Source: Apiosordaria backusii (taxonomy: Eukaryota > Ascomycota > Sordariomycetes > Sordariales > Lasiosphaeriaceae). Taken from it: a stretch of DNA of 64,000 nucleotides. The stretch is from contig JAUKTV010000002.1 in NCBI GenBank assembly GCA_030549205.1, forward strand, positions 2,356,001 to 2,420,000, read 5' to 3'. Made by a program: the position numbers and the translations under genes. Shown here one piece after another: positions 1-11,400 of this stretch (within the stretch, counting starts at the first letter, position 1; the number at the start of each line of letters is the position of its first letter). The notes beneath the pieces are model-generated. The model saw only the letters and a program-made list of their open reading frames with translations, did no database searches and was not told where the DNA came from.

Positions 1-209
1 GGATGCACCCAACGTTTGATGACCCGCTATTCCAGGGGCCGAGAGGTGAGGGGGATGGGAGTTTTGATGGGCAAGTCCCGCCTGGAGCGAGGTGGGATCC
101 TCTGGGCCCAGGTGGACAACCTAGATTTGGTGGGGGCAGACCTGGTGGTGGGCGAGGGAATGGCGGGTTTGGAGGGGGGTTTGGGGGGTTTGGAGGTGAT
201 ATTATTTGA
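1..209 (+). CDS. PI31-type proteasome regulator, C-terminal fragment
   Basis: The reading frame is open from the left edge (codons begin at position 3) to a stop at 207-209, so only the last 68 or so residues are present. It holds the signature of the PI31 (PSMF1/Fub1) C-terminal region: a DDPLF motif, then PPGARWDPLGP, then a long Gly/Phe/Arg-rich tail. In PI31 proteins this proline-rich tail binds the 20S proteasome and modulates its activity in cytoplasm and nucleus. The N-terminal FP domain lies outside the window. The family call rests on these motifs only. Confidence 0.75.
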   Translation, partial: MHPTFDDPLFQGPRGEGDGSFDGQVPPGARWDPLGPGGQPRFGGGRPGGGRGNGGFGGGFGGFGGDII

Positions 210-990
210 GTAACCTTTGCGAGAAGTTGGGGTTTCGTTTCAGTGGTAGTGGGGTTGGCAGATTGAGTTAGGGGTTTTGTACTACTCTTATGATGTGTTA
301 CGACGAAAAGAAGTTGATGTCTTTGTTCTGGTCTGATGGTATAACCTAGGGTGCTACTAGCTAGTATGGAATGAGGCCTCGTCCCTTGGGGCGCCTCATG
401 ATGAAACCTTGGGGCCAGCTCATGTAAAATAAATAGCCTTCCTTCTTCCCCTCTTTGTCTTCTTGTTCATCACCTTTCGACCGTGCCTCCTGTCCCGTAA
501 CATGCCAGAATTCGACTTTAGCGCCTTTGACGACGACTTTCTAGACTCCCTACCGAAGCAAAAACCCAAACCTCAGAGATGGCTCGCAGCAGCAACCGCC
601 TCGTCAGGATCCAGCGAAAGCATCTCATACCCTCATGGAGCCGAGATATGTATACAACGTAAGCCTGGAACCTGTTAAATCGATTTGCCGATATATTTTA
701 AGAGACTTGCTAGGGGTGCATTACCCTTTTTCCTACGTGTGCATTACCCCCCACAGGGGTTAGGGTTATATATGGCCCCTGAAATTGACATGACATTTCC
801 CAAGATTTTTTTCCATTATAACCACCATCAATAACCACAACTGTCATTGCACTGCATTTTCTCCCATACAAAGTCCCATACAAATAAATGATTACAAATG
901 TTTTAATTAAATTACTGTAAGCCTACGATTCCTACCGCTTATAAGCCAATGCACCTTCCAAACTCCCACCCGCACCCGGAACTACAACCA

Positions 991-1036
991 CACACCACAC
1001 CTACACCCACACCCACACCTACACCTACACCCACAC
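991..1036 (+). repeat. CA-rich imperfect microsatellite (ACACCT/ACACCC)
   Basis: About 46 bases are built from imperfect copies of the hexamers ACACCC and ACACCT. The tract directly precedes the left arm of the inverted-repeat element at 1041. Confidence 0.7.
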
Positions 1037-1040
1037 GTCC

Positions 1041-1260
1041 TGGACAAAAAGACTGGCACTGCTACTTGCACAGCCTACCATATAAACTACTAGATACAGG
1101 CGTTCCGATTGTATTTAAAGGCTTATTACATATTTAAAGGCCTGTTGACTATCTGAAAAGGTCTACCGACTATCTTTCGAGGCCTTACGGCTATCTTATA
1201 TGGTCTGCCAACTGTGTTTTAATGCCTGTTAAACACTGGCGGTGCCAGTTTTTTTGTCCA
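1041..1260. mobile_element. Candidate MITE with Tc1-like inverted ends
   Basis: The left arm (1041-1062) begins TGGACAAAAAGACTGGCAC. The reverse complement of the right arm (1239-1260) begins TGGACAAAAAAACTGGCAC. The arms match at 20 of 22 positions and enclose about 176 bp of AT-rich sequence without an open frame. TGGACAAAA..GGCAC ends resemble Tc1/mariner termini. No clear TA target duplication is visible, so this may be a decayed or nested non-autonomous element. Confidence 0.45.
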
Positions 1261-1560
1261 CAGCGTGCAAGTCTCTTGTTAAATAGCTGTGTTGATGTAT
1301 TTAAAACAACGCTTTATACACCCTAGATAAGCTAACCTTTACTCTGCCGCTTTTTCTCCAAATCCACAAGTTGACATCTCCACCTCCATAAACCCATCCT
1401 ATTTCCATGATTCAGGCCCACCACCCGGGACCTCGCTATGGTATCCCTCATTGTCTCTGTTTGTACCTGTGTTACTTAATCCATTCATCAACTTAATGAA
1501 TAATACCCCTGATCACTACTGCGCTTCTTCATGTGTTTTCCGCCATGCTCCGGCCAACTC

Positions 1561-4500
1561 CTACTGGGCCAGGTCCCTCAGCTTCCCCTTCTCCTCATCA
1601 CTCAGCAACTCAAACCAGTGCTGAAAGTTCGCCGTGTTCTCCTGCGCGGCCTTGACGAAGAACTCACGCAGGTATTCACCGGTCTCATCATTCCGCACCC
1701 GGTCGCCAAAGTCAAAGTTGGACGCCGCGGCAGCCGTGCCGAGGTTGACCAAGTCGTTGAGCTCGTCTTCCCAACCCTCGGAGCCGTCATCTGAGTCGAT
1801 ATCTGCGAACTGGGACGCCGCTGCCGCCGCCACTTTAGACGCTGGTTGGGCTCCAGAGGCCGTGACAAGGTCGTCGATGAGCAGTTTCAGGATCTTGAGC
1901 GGGGCAGGGATGATGGTATATTGATCAGGCTCTGCTGGTTACGTCAGTTTTCGTCAGGAAGAAGTACAATCAGGAGCAAACTTACGCAACTTAGTCTGAG
2001 ACCGCGTCCTAATACGGTTGGTCTCGGGAATGATAAGCTGGCCCTTGACCTGAACCTGGGCTACGCGAGGGTCATTGAGAGCGTAGACCTTGGACAAGGC
2101 AATGATGCTGTAACAAGTCAGAACGTGTTTATATGCTCTTACACGACGGTGTACTCACTTCCTTGCAGTCTCCTCGTAGCCGACAAAGTTGACCGAATTC
2201 TCCAACCACTTGCTCAGTACGACCTGTAGACCATTCTGTCCATTGATGGTGATGCTGCTCAGGAACTCGACGACATCGTGAGCGCCAACCTCGGAAAGGC
2301 GGGCAAACACCAGGATAAGAGACTGAATCAGGCCAACATTCTGAGCGCTGTCAAGACGCTGCGCAACAGCCTGCAACAGCTGTTGCAAGAAGGGACCAAG
2401 CCTCTCTTGGCCAGCCTTCTCGACAAGCTCAGCTGCGACTCCACCGACTTCGGTGGCGGCGTTATCCTCCAGGTTCTGACCAAGCAAGCGGTCAATAATA
2501 TGAAGACAGACCTCGAGTCCAGAACGCCCATTCTCATCTTGATAGTTGAACATCTGCTGGTGGTCATGCTGGAGCATGTATTTAACAGCCTCGGCAGCCG
2601 GTCTAAGAATCTCAGCCTCATCAGAAGACATCAGCAGCCGGTTGACCTTGGGTAGGACTGTCGCAACCAAGCCGGTTGGCAGTGGCTCGACACCGAAGTT
2701 GAGGAGAATGGCCAGAATCTCAGCGGCAATAGTAACCAAAGACTCATCTTGAGTAATATCGGCAACATCAAAGGTGCTGGTGATGGATGGAAGAGCCTTG
2801 CTGCAAAGCGCCGTATACAAGGCTGGTTCTCCAATCTCCTGAATTCTCTCGGCAAGCTCATAGAAAATGTCGTTGACCAGACCGTCGACTTGAAGATTAC
2901 TAGCACCATGCTTTATGACCAAAAACACCAAGTCGAGCGCTTTGCTCTCCGGCGAGAGAACTATCCTGTAGTCCATCTTGAAAGCCGTCCGGAGCGTCTC
3001 CAGGAGAGTAACAAGAAGATCCTCAGCATCTTCAAGGTCACTCATATCCTTGGATTCGAGGAATTGCTGGATGGCGACAATGATGGGAATTTGCGCCTGG
3101 AGTGGGGCACCACCAATGATGAAGCCTTCAACTGCCTTGACGCAAGCGACTCGTACCAGCTCAGACTCGTCCTGATTCATCGCCGAGACCACGTTGTCGA
3201 GCAAACCCAGAGCTGGCTCGAAAGTCCTGGCCAAGGCACCGGCGACGAGATAGCCTCTGGCGCGCAACATGGGCTGGTCCTGCCTGCTTATGGCGTAGTT
3301 GACGAGCTCCAGCCAAGCATGCGACATTTCGAGCGGGATGTTCTTTTCGCAATCGTAGAAGTCGTTAAATAGGGAGATAAACAGGAAAAGAGCCGCCTCC
3401 TGCTTCTGCCAACTCTGGTTGTCTCCTGTAAATAGTGTTTTGGTGTAGGCATAAAGACCAACAAACGCGTTCTCGCCCATCCACTCGCCCATCTTGATAA
3501 GCAGGTCGCCGCAGGCAGTTCTTGCCGTGTAGTTGGAGGACACAGATGTCTCCTCGGCGAGGTAAAGAGAAACATCAAACTCCCAAAGACCCTCCTCCTC
3601 TTGACTGATCTGACCGTATCTAACGAGGATCTCCATGAGTTCCAGAACCCACGGTGTTGTGTAAACAGAGCCGTGACTGGCAATCTCAGCCTCCAGAGAC
3701 TTGGCCACCGGGCTTGCCCGCATGCATTGGTTGAGAAAGTCCAGCTCATCCAACACCAAGACGTCGACCGAATAGGGAAGACCGTCTGAGTCTTCCAGAC
3801 GGCTCTGGGAATCGCTAGTCACGTAGAGGGCTTCGTACACAGGTCCTAACCGCTTGAGCTCCTGCCAGGTTACCGTGAAGAAGGTGGGGCTTTGAGGCAA
3901 GAGAAGAGAACCAAACACGCTCTTGATCTTGATAAGGGTCTTGAGGACTTGGATCTTGAGGGCCACTGGACCGTACCACTGCTGTGGTTGTGTCTCTGCG
4001 CCTCCAACCTCTGGGAGTGGGCTTGAAATGACCTGCTCCATAAAAGGGAGCCACCCTGCCAAAACCTCGTCGGCGAAGGCCTTGACCTCCTTCTTGTGAT
4101 CATCCTTGACAATTTCCATCAAGTCGAAGCAGGCGCGCAAGACAAGGACAGCCAGCGCACGGTGTTGATCTTTGCGATTTGTGTTCAGCGCCACTTCGTA
4201 GCACGCCCTAATGATGTCGCGGGCCAAACCAAAGAATTGTTCGTCGGTAATCGCCTCCTGGACGAGGTCCTGTAGAATCCGCAGAGCGCCATGGAGCTGG
4301 GCATCGTTGCCCGTGGGCATAATACCCAGGACGGTGGGCAGGAGGTTCGGCCAGTTGTCTGGGAAGTCGGCGACGGCGATCTTGGAAATGAGAAGACTGT
4401 CACACAAAGATGTTAGCTCCTTCCCTGCTCTCCCAACAGCTAGCATCCTTGTATATGGAGGGGTCCTCTTTCTTGCTTTACCTGGCCGTGACCTTGACCT

Positions 4501-4813
4501 TGCGCTCATCGTCGGGAGAAATGGCTAGATTAAGAATAGTAGTCTTCAAATATTCCTTGGTCTCGTCGGAAATGGGAATGTGATTAACATCGCCGCCCTC
4601 GGGTTGCCAGTTCTTCTCGATAAATCTGCGGAGGACACTCAGGGCTGCCTGTCGGATCTCGACGGGGACTTGGTTTGATAAGCCGATACGTGTGAGGGCT
4701 AGAGGATATTCGGGGTTTCGTTGGGCATGTAGAAGCTCGAGCTCGGCTTGTTTTCGAGGCGCTTCTTGGGCCTTTTGCGTGTCGGCAAGGACCTGGGCCA
4801 GACGGGCTTCCAT
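1561..4813 (-). CDS. kap114: Importin KAP114/importin-9 family karyopherin
   Basis: Four exons on the minus strand: 4813-4482, 4396-2159, 2107-1986 and 1934-1561, with introns of 85, 51 and 51 nt and consensus ends. They join into 1021 residues, a normal length for Kap114/importin-9 (about 1000-1040). The N-terminus has the importin-beta N-terminal (IBN) helix pattern, the body is HEAT-repeat-like helical sequence, and an acidic stretch (DIDSDDGSEGWEDE) precedes the conserved end, as in importin-9. This family carries histones and TATA-binding protein into the nucleus. The ATG at 4813 is the first in frame; the codon three before it is TTG. KAP114 and REV7 are divergent, with 572 bp between their start codons. 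Confidence 0.88.
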
Positions 4814-5385
4814 GGTGGGCAACTCGAGGTCGGAATAATGATTCGCGGGGAATTACGAGGTATTCGAGATAAGAGCTGCTCACAGCTGCGGCGAGGTATA
4901 TGAGTAGGCAGAGTCTTGGTATCTGCTCTTCTGGGGCCTTGTCTTGAAGAGCTCTGGACACAACCGCGAGCCGGTGTTAAGGTGACAGGCCTGTCTCGAA
5001 ATGTCAAAATGGCGGTGTTATCCGAAGGTGGGGTTGCATTTCAGAACACTGACGCCTCCTCCAGAATCTCGAGTGGAGCCCTGGACCTCGAAGCTTAAGA
5101 GGTTAATTGGCAGGCCAGTGGGACGCGCTGTACGTGGGGAAATTGGACAAAATAGCCCGCCTTTTCTTCGCGAATCAACCTCTTTTTTGTGGCCATCCCC
5201 AGTCACATGCTTTGGCGTTGAGGCAGCACGACTCGTCGTGTCTCCCACCAAACAAACCCCGCCATTCGCCATCCAATGTTGAAGATCCCTGAAGCCATCA
5301 TGCAGTAATCGTCAGAACCAGAGAAAGCAACAGCCACGGCGCTTATATCAGAATAGTATCAAAAAGAACATCAAGTCTATTCCCA
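4814..5385. promoter_or_regulatory. Divergent promoter region KAP114 / REV7
   Basis: About 570 bp lie between two divergent start codons and should hold both promoters and 5' UTRs. I see no convincing gene and cannot assign specific sites. Confidence 0.4.
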
Positions 5386-6281
5386 ATGGCAGACCAGGCA
5401 GACTCCCTCCCACTAGTCCAATCCCACATCCTCCTCACCTCCTTCAACACCTTCCTCACTGTCGCAATCCACAACATCCTCTACTACCGCCGCCTATACC
5501 CCCAATCAACCTTCCTCTCCACCCGCGCCTACAACCTCCCCGCCCACCAGAACCGCCACCCCAAAGTCTGCACTTGGATCACCGACGCCGTCAGTTCCGT
5601 AGCATCTCAGCTCTCAACAGGCCAAGTATCCCGCATAGCAGTCGTGATCCACTCCCCTTTATCCCCCCATCTCTATCCCCCTCCCAATCGCCATCTTCGT
5701 CCATCCCGCCCGGCTCCGTGTTGGAACGGTACACCTTCGACACCTCCCACTTTCCCTCCTGGCCCTCATCCTTATCCTCATCAATCTCCTCCCACGCCCG
5801 CCTCCTGCAAAAGGACTCCTGCTCCGAAACAACCCGCGATATCCTGCTTGATCACCCCGCCCTCAACACCGTCGACCTGAACGAGCAATTCCGGGCATGT
5901 CTCATCAAAATGGCCCACGCGATGGAGGGCCTAAGTTCAATACCGAAGGGGTGCACCTTTACTCTAGCGGTGGAACTAAAAGACGAAGCTGCAGCTCCTA
6001 TAGGGGTAGGTTCTGTCCCCCCTTTCCATTGCTCAATGCTAATAAACAAACAGCACTCCCAAGATTGGATCCCCGCTGAACCATCAGGCCCCTCATCAAC
6101 AGACAGGAAAGCCAAGGGGAGAGATATCCACCCGCCATCAAGAGCAGAAACAGCCGCAACGCTAAAAACCACCCCGGTAAGGGTGGTAGAGGCAGGACCG
6201 CTGTGGTTCGAGTGCTGGGTTGAGGAGTCAAGGGCGAAGGTTGCGCTGATGGAAACGAACCCATCACATGGAAGTGTGTGA
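5386..6281 (+). CDS. rev7: REV7 (MAD2L2-type HORMA protein), frame broken once
   Basis: The start region (MADQADSLPLVQSHILLTSF, then LYYRRLYPQSTFLS) matches the Rev7/MAD2L2 HORMA fold, the accessory subunit of translesion DNA polymerase zeta. The first frame is good through VSRIAVVIHS (about residue 90). The rest (VLERYTFDTSHFPSWP, then the C-terminal half) is in the -1 frame. No GT..AG intron fits the junction. The zero-frame heptamer C CCT TTA at 5655-5661 lies at the switch and would allow a -1 ribosomal shift. A missing base in the C-run just after it is equally possible. Without a shift the product stops at 5880 (164 aa); with it, about 282 aa. A 48-nt intron (6006-6053, branch GCTAAT) lies downstream; it is a multiple of three without a stop, so retention would stay in frame. 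Confidence 0.8.
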
Positions 6282-8498
6282 ACAATATATCACACCTTTC
6301 CTTTCGAGTTCTTATTTTTAGGGATTGGCGTTCAGGTCGGATTTGTTACACGGTTCAATGATACCCCCAGGATTAGAAAATATAAACAGATCCTCGTTCT
6401 CCCTTTCATACTGCATATAGCCCCCCTTTCTTGCATAGCAGTCCAACGAAACACGGCGCACAAAGGGTCAGGTTATGTCATGGATTAAAATACCTGAATA
6501 CAGGTACTGCAAGTCAGCGAGTCCAGGGCTCGGTAACCAGATATCTATGGAAAGTCAAAGAACATATCTGCTTGCTCACAATGTCTTTTATCCAATCTCA
6601 GATGTGATAGATAAACCTTTGCTTGCTAGCAAAACCCTTGGTCGAAGCTTGGACAGAGTCGATATAAATCCAAGATGAAAATTAGGTAAGTTGAGAGGTT
6701 GGGTGCTCGGAAATACAACAAGGGGGCAGCACTGGAAAAGGAAAGGGCGCCTCTTTTTCACAAAGTCAGATAATGCCTTTTGAAACGGTTGAGTAGGTAT
6801 ATAGTTCTGTAAGTAGTTTACGTAGCAGTCCCCTATCCGCGGTCCAGGCAATGCCAACTTCTCTTACCTAGGATAGTCGTCATCTCTCTTTTGCAAGACA
6901 AACAAAAGCCAAAGGCCAAACCATCAACCCCTTATTATCACCCCCCTTATTATCACCCCCCTTATTATCACCAGAATATAAACACATCTAAAAAGAAAAA
7001 GAAAAAAAGAGAAAAACCACCCCCCACCCCCAACTCAACCTCCACTTCAGAGAGGACCAAACTTACCTCTCTAGTTGCGCACACTGGAAATTATCAGACG
7101 CCAGCCACAGCGCCCCTGATGCACGCCCCCTATCAATCACCCTCTTCTTTCTCTTCATGCGCACATCTCGAAACCCAGAGCTCACACACCAAGGCACCCA
7201 ACCCCAATCAAACAGATTTTCGAAACCCTAACCTACCCCCAAAAGGGGCCCCGTGCAGGCAAATCAATGCGACAGACAGCCCTCCTCCCACTCCCACAGT
7301 GCCTGAAAGTAGCCAACGATTCCTTCTTCTTCCTCCATCATCCCCCCCAACAACAACTCTTCGCAACTAAGAGGCCGATAATAATTTGGCTGACCAATCC
7401 AAGGAACCGCTCAAGCTCCTGAAACATTATCGTGGGTGTTCCCCCGTCGCATTTTTTACAGTTTTTTTTGTTTTCCTTCCCCCAATTTTCTAACCCCCCC
7501 GCCTTTATTTTCTATGTTTTTTTGGTTCTGGTTTTTTTTTCGGGCCACACCACACCAAATGAATGAAATGAATAAATTCCAATCGCTCGCTAAGGTATCA
7601 CAGAAATCCCAAATCGCTACGCTACGCCCCTTCGCCTATGCTGGTATAGTGTGGTGGTGCTCCTAGATAAGATTTTCCCCTGGTTTTTTTTTGCCGTCCA
7701 CGTATAGCTCGGGTGCTATGATTGCCTGCTCCTTTTTTCGAGCTGTTGTTGTTGTTGAAAAGATTGTGGAGGTTGATGGGATTGAATGTGGGATCTACTC
7801 AGGTTGGAGATGTTAGTCTTTTGCATCGGAGACTGACGACTCGGCCAGGAGAGCGGTGGGGGGTGGTTCTTCTTTTTTGGTGGAAGGAGGGCGAGGAAGA
7901 GTGGGATATCAATGAGGAGAGGGGGAGCGAGGGAGGGGGCATGGGTTGTGTGAGGTGGTGGAGGGGATGAGAGGGAGGGAAGGTGCTATGGGGGATGACG
8001 GCGCGGGTGGATGAGCCAGGGCGATGACGGCAATGATGTGCAAAGGCAGTGTGCAGTCGAGCGATAACATGACGTGACAAACCACACACCTTCCCCATCA
8101 TACAATCTCCTTGACAGGATGTCGAAGGACAAGAACGAGAAATGGCCAAGCCTTGGCTGCTTCCATCACACAAAAGATCCAGCTCTAAATGGACACCATA
8201 CAGCACGAGCGAAACAGAACAGAGGGACATGAACCACCAATAATCATATTTAATAACCCCAACAAGACCAGCAACAGCCCTGTCCCTATCTCTGTAATAT
8301 ATCCCTACAACAATTCCAACAAACACAAATTTCCCAATAACAACACCCCCAACGCCTCGCCATTTGCATTTCCCAACACAGTAGTATCCATCCACCCATT
8401 TTACACCACCTTTATCCCTTGAAAATATCCACCACCACTTCCAACTCTTTGCTCTCCCTCCCAGTATGTATTACGAGTTGCTTCCCCCCCTCTCTTGA
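6282..8498. other. Convergent intergenic region REV7 / RhoGEF
   Basis: These 2.2 kb hold both 3' ends. They are strongly pyrimidine/purine biased, with long T and C runs (for example 7440-7550) and a short tandem repeat at 6931-6974. Several open frames exist but none has a recognisable motif or plausible codon pattern, so I call no gene. Confidence 0.5.
6931..6974 (+). repeat. 16-bp tandem repeat, about 2.7 copies
   Basis: The unit CTTATTATCACCCCCC is repeated twice exactly at 6931-6962, followed by a partial third copy. It lies in the noncoding gap. Confidence 0.8.
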
Positions 8499-11400
8499 TT
8501 ATGTATTCTGCTCCGCCGCCGTACTACTACTCTTCAACAACCCCCTCAAACTAACCACTTCCCTCTTCAGCCTCGCATTCTCCTTCTTACACCTCGCCAC
8601 CTCCTCCCCACTATCCCTCAACCTCCCCATCAGCTCCTCCTTGCCCTCCGAACCCTTCCCCCTGATCGCCTTGACAATCTTCCCCAGCTCCCCATTGAAT
8701 TTTTCATACAGGAGCTCATTCTCCGCCGTGGCCTCCTTGTACAACTGATCAATCGCCTTCACCTTTTGTTCCATTCCTTTTAGCGTGTCTTCCATGTCCT
8801 TTTCCAGCTGCTGCTTCCTCTGCTCCAACTCTATCAGTGCCTGAGGAACCTTCTCTTCGAGGGCCTTGACTGCGAGGCTCAATTTGCGGAAGTCGAGGGT
8901 GGCGCTGCGAGGGAGGGAGGAGCCACCTAGGCGGGCCATGTCCTCTTCGATGCGGGAGAGCTCGGATTTGAGAGAGGCGTCAACGTCGTCGATGGCTTTC
9001 TTCTCTGTTTGCAATCTCTCGCGGAGTTTCTGTGGGGATTGGAGACGGAGCCTTTGTCCCGGGGTGCTTGGTGTTCTGGGGATGGTTGTCCCTGGTCTGA
9101 CATTCACCGGTGACTCAAGCGGCGGGGGGAAGATCGTCGCCGGTGGGATCCTCGAATTTGGCTTAAGAGTGGGAATCTGAGATATGGCAACGGTCCTAGC
9201 ACGCGCTCTCTGGTAGCTAGACCTCTCAGAATCTTCTTCCGAACCCTCAACTTCTTTTTCTGATGGGGTCTTCATCTCTTGATGGATGATCGGGTCGTTC
9301 TCTTTTCGTCGGGAAGAGCGGAACGTGCTAGTGCCGCTTGATGGAGGTTGTGGGCTGACTGGTATCCTTGATGGAGACACCTTGGTGGGGGAGGTGGAGG
9401 CTCTCGAAAGGACCATTGACTGAGGACGAGGAGTGGAGTTGAACTTTTCGGCTGTTTGCTGCCTGTTAACGCGGAGAGGCATGAGTTGCTCTTCTGGGTC
9501 ATCAAGATGAGCGGCAGCCATGAGAGACTTGAGGTCTGATAGTGAGCTACGGCGCTTTTTCTTGATGAGCTTTGTCTCGGTCGGCTCGTCATGCGGTTCG
9601 CCGATGGTCTCTAGATACCGGTTAGAGCTGCCAGGGCGATGCTCAATGTCATCGAATGCGCCAGCAATCGGGGGCCTATCCCGAGATGCTGGGCGGCGAA
9701 GCCTTCCCTGTGTAGCGAAATTCATGCTCATGTCGATTGACTTCGACCTGCTGTTCTTCCCAAGACTAGCGCTCTCGCCAGGCACCGGTGTCTTGCTGCT
9801 GTGTTTGCTCAGTGTCCTCCAGACCGAGGGGCGCTCTTCTGACTTGCTGTTTTGCCGCAACAGGCTTTCAAAACCAAACTTCCTGCGCAGCGACGACGTG
9901 TTGGATGTCATGGATCCACTGGTGGACTTGTGGCTCCGACTGCTCGCATGTAGCGAGTCAAATGATCGGTTGTTCATCAACATCTGCATGCTGACGCTCA
10001 AGTGGTTCTCCTCAAAGATGCGATCACAGTCCTCCACGAGCCTATCGAGGAGATTAATGTAATTCGGAGCGGTATCGTCGTCAACCAATAACTCGGCAAA
10101 GGCAAGCGTCAAGGCGCCTCTATCACCATCATTGGAGCAGCCATCCAAAAGATCAGCGAGTAGCTTGATCAAGGCTGTAAACGCTCGCCGATTTTGAGGG
10201 GCCATGTCACTAAAAATAAACCGAACAAAGTCTGCAAAATCTCCCACAACCTTTTTAGAGGCACGGATTTGCAGAGCTTCCAGCGCCTGCATGGTCATGA
10301 TAGGCCCAATCTGTTCGCGCCATGCAATGCGGACAAACTTTTCGAAAGCGCAAAATATCACCTCGGTGCCCAGTTCCGAGGCCGCGTCGAGGTCAAAGGG
10401 GAATTCGATCAATCGGTTGTAGAGGTCGTTGATAGCCAGCTCGTCAGCCATTGATCTGTTAAGTAATGTGCGGCCAATGAAGTAGCCCTTCCGAGCCTGC
10501 ATGTTGGCCACATATCCCGTGAAGGTTTGCTCCAGACGGACAAGGGGGTTCTCAGGGCGCTCCTCCTCCATGGTGATGCGGGGGATGCCCTGGTCTCTGG
10601 ATGATACGGACGATGATAACACTGTAGGTTCTCGGTCGCGATCTCTTTCTCGTTCCCTTTCTCGTTCCCTTTCGCGTTCCTTGTCCCTTTCGGAACGCAT
10701 CCTGGCAGAATTGGTTCGCCTGTGCTTCGACCCATTGACTGGTGCCGAGTCTGCACTGCTGGATGACGCACTGCTGTTTCCAGACAGAAAGCTGGAGATC
10801 ATTTTTACCGGCGATGACGAGAGAAACGATCTCGAACTGGTCTTCTCCACCTTTGGTGCGATTTTGATGGCTCGTATTACCTTGGTGTAATATGATACCA
10901 AGGCGGGGACAAGTCTGGGGTTGGCTACACTGAACTGGGAGCTGAGGAGCTGAACGATTCTTCGGGACAGGGTGGGTAAGAAATCCTCGAGAGCAATGTC
11001 GTCGGTGAACCTTTTGCCGTTGAGGCCAATCGTGTTCATGGATATCCTTCGCATATCGCCACATCTGACCTCGGTCACAATCTCCACACCGTAATGGCCG
11101 ACGGGCGCTCCTTTGGAGCCCTTCTCGATATCAAGTACGACGCGTATTGGCGCTGGTTCCCTGCGGCCTTCAATCAGTTGGTGTGCGCCTTCTTGAAAGA
11201 CGGCGGCATGCAGGCCGAACTGTGCATCCTGCATCTTGACAGAACGCAGGGTCCAAGTCGGGTCCTCCCGCTCTTTTTCAGAGAATCTCCCTTCAATCCT
11301 GGCCTTGACAATGTCCTCAGTCCACTTGTTTGCCTTGCCTTCGTAGTGTTCGCGGAGTAGGAAACATCTGGTTGTGATGGCCTTGCTGGTGAAGTACTCG

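Larger units (their letters stand above)
210..1560. other. Repeat-bearing intergenic region
   Basis: This gap separates the PI31 fragment from the 3' end of KAP114. It contains a possible poly(A) signal (AATAAA near 429) for the PI31 gene, a CA-rich microsatellite and a candidate inverted-repeat element, both listed separately. The part around 690-1400 is AT-rich. An open frame at 502-678 (from the ATG at 502) has an acidic N-terminus but resembles nothing I recognise, and I do not call it a gene. Confidence 0.5.

Noticed and set aside
502..678. Open frame beginning MPEFDFSAFDDDFLDSL
   Set aside because: Acidic start looks gene-like, but it is short, has no spliced continuation and no recognised family.
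720..770. TTAGGG-like units as a telomere remnant
   Set aside because: Only isolated GGGTTAGGGTT strings, no tandem array.
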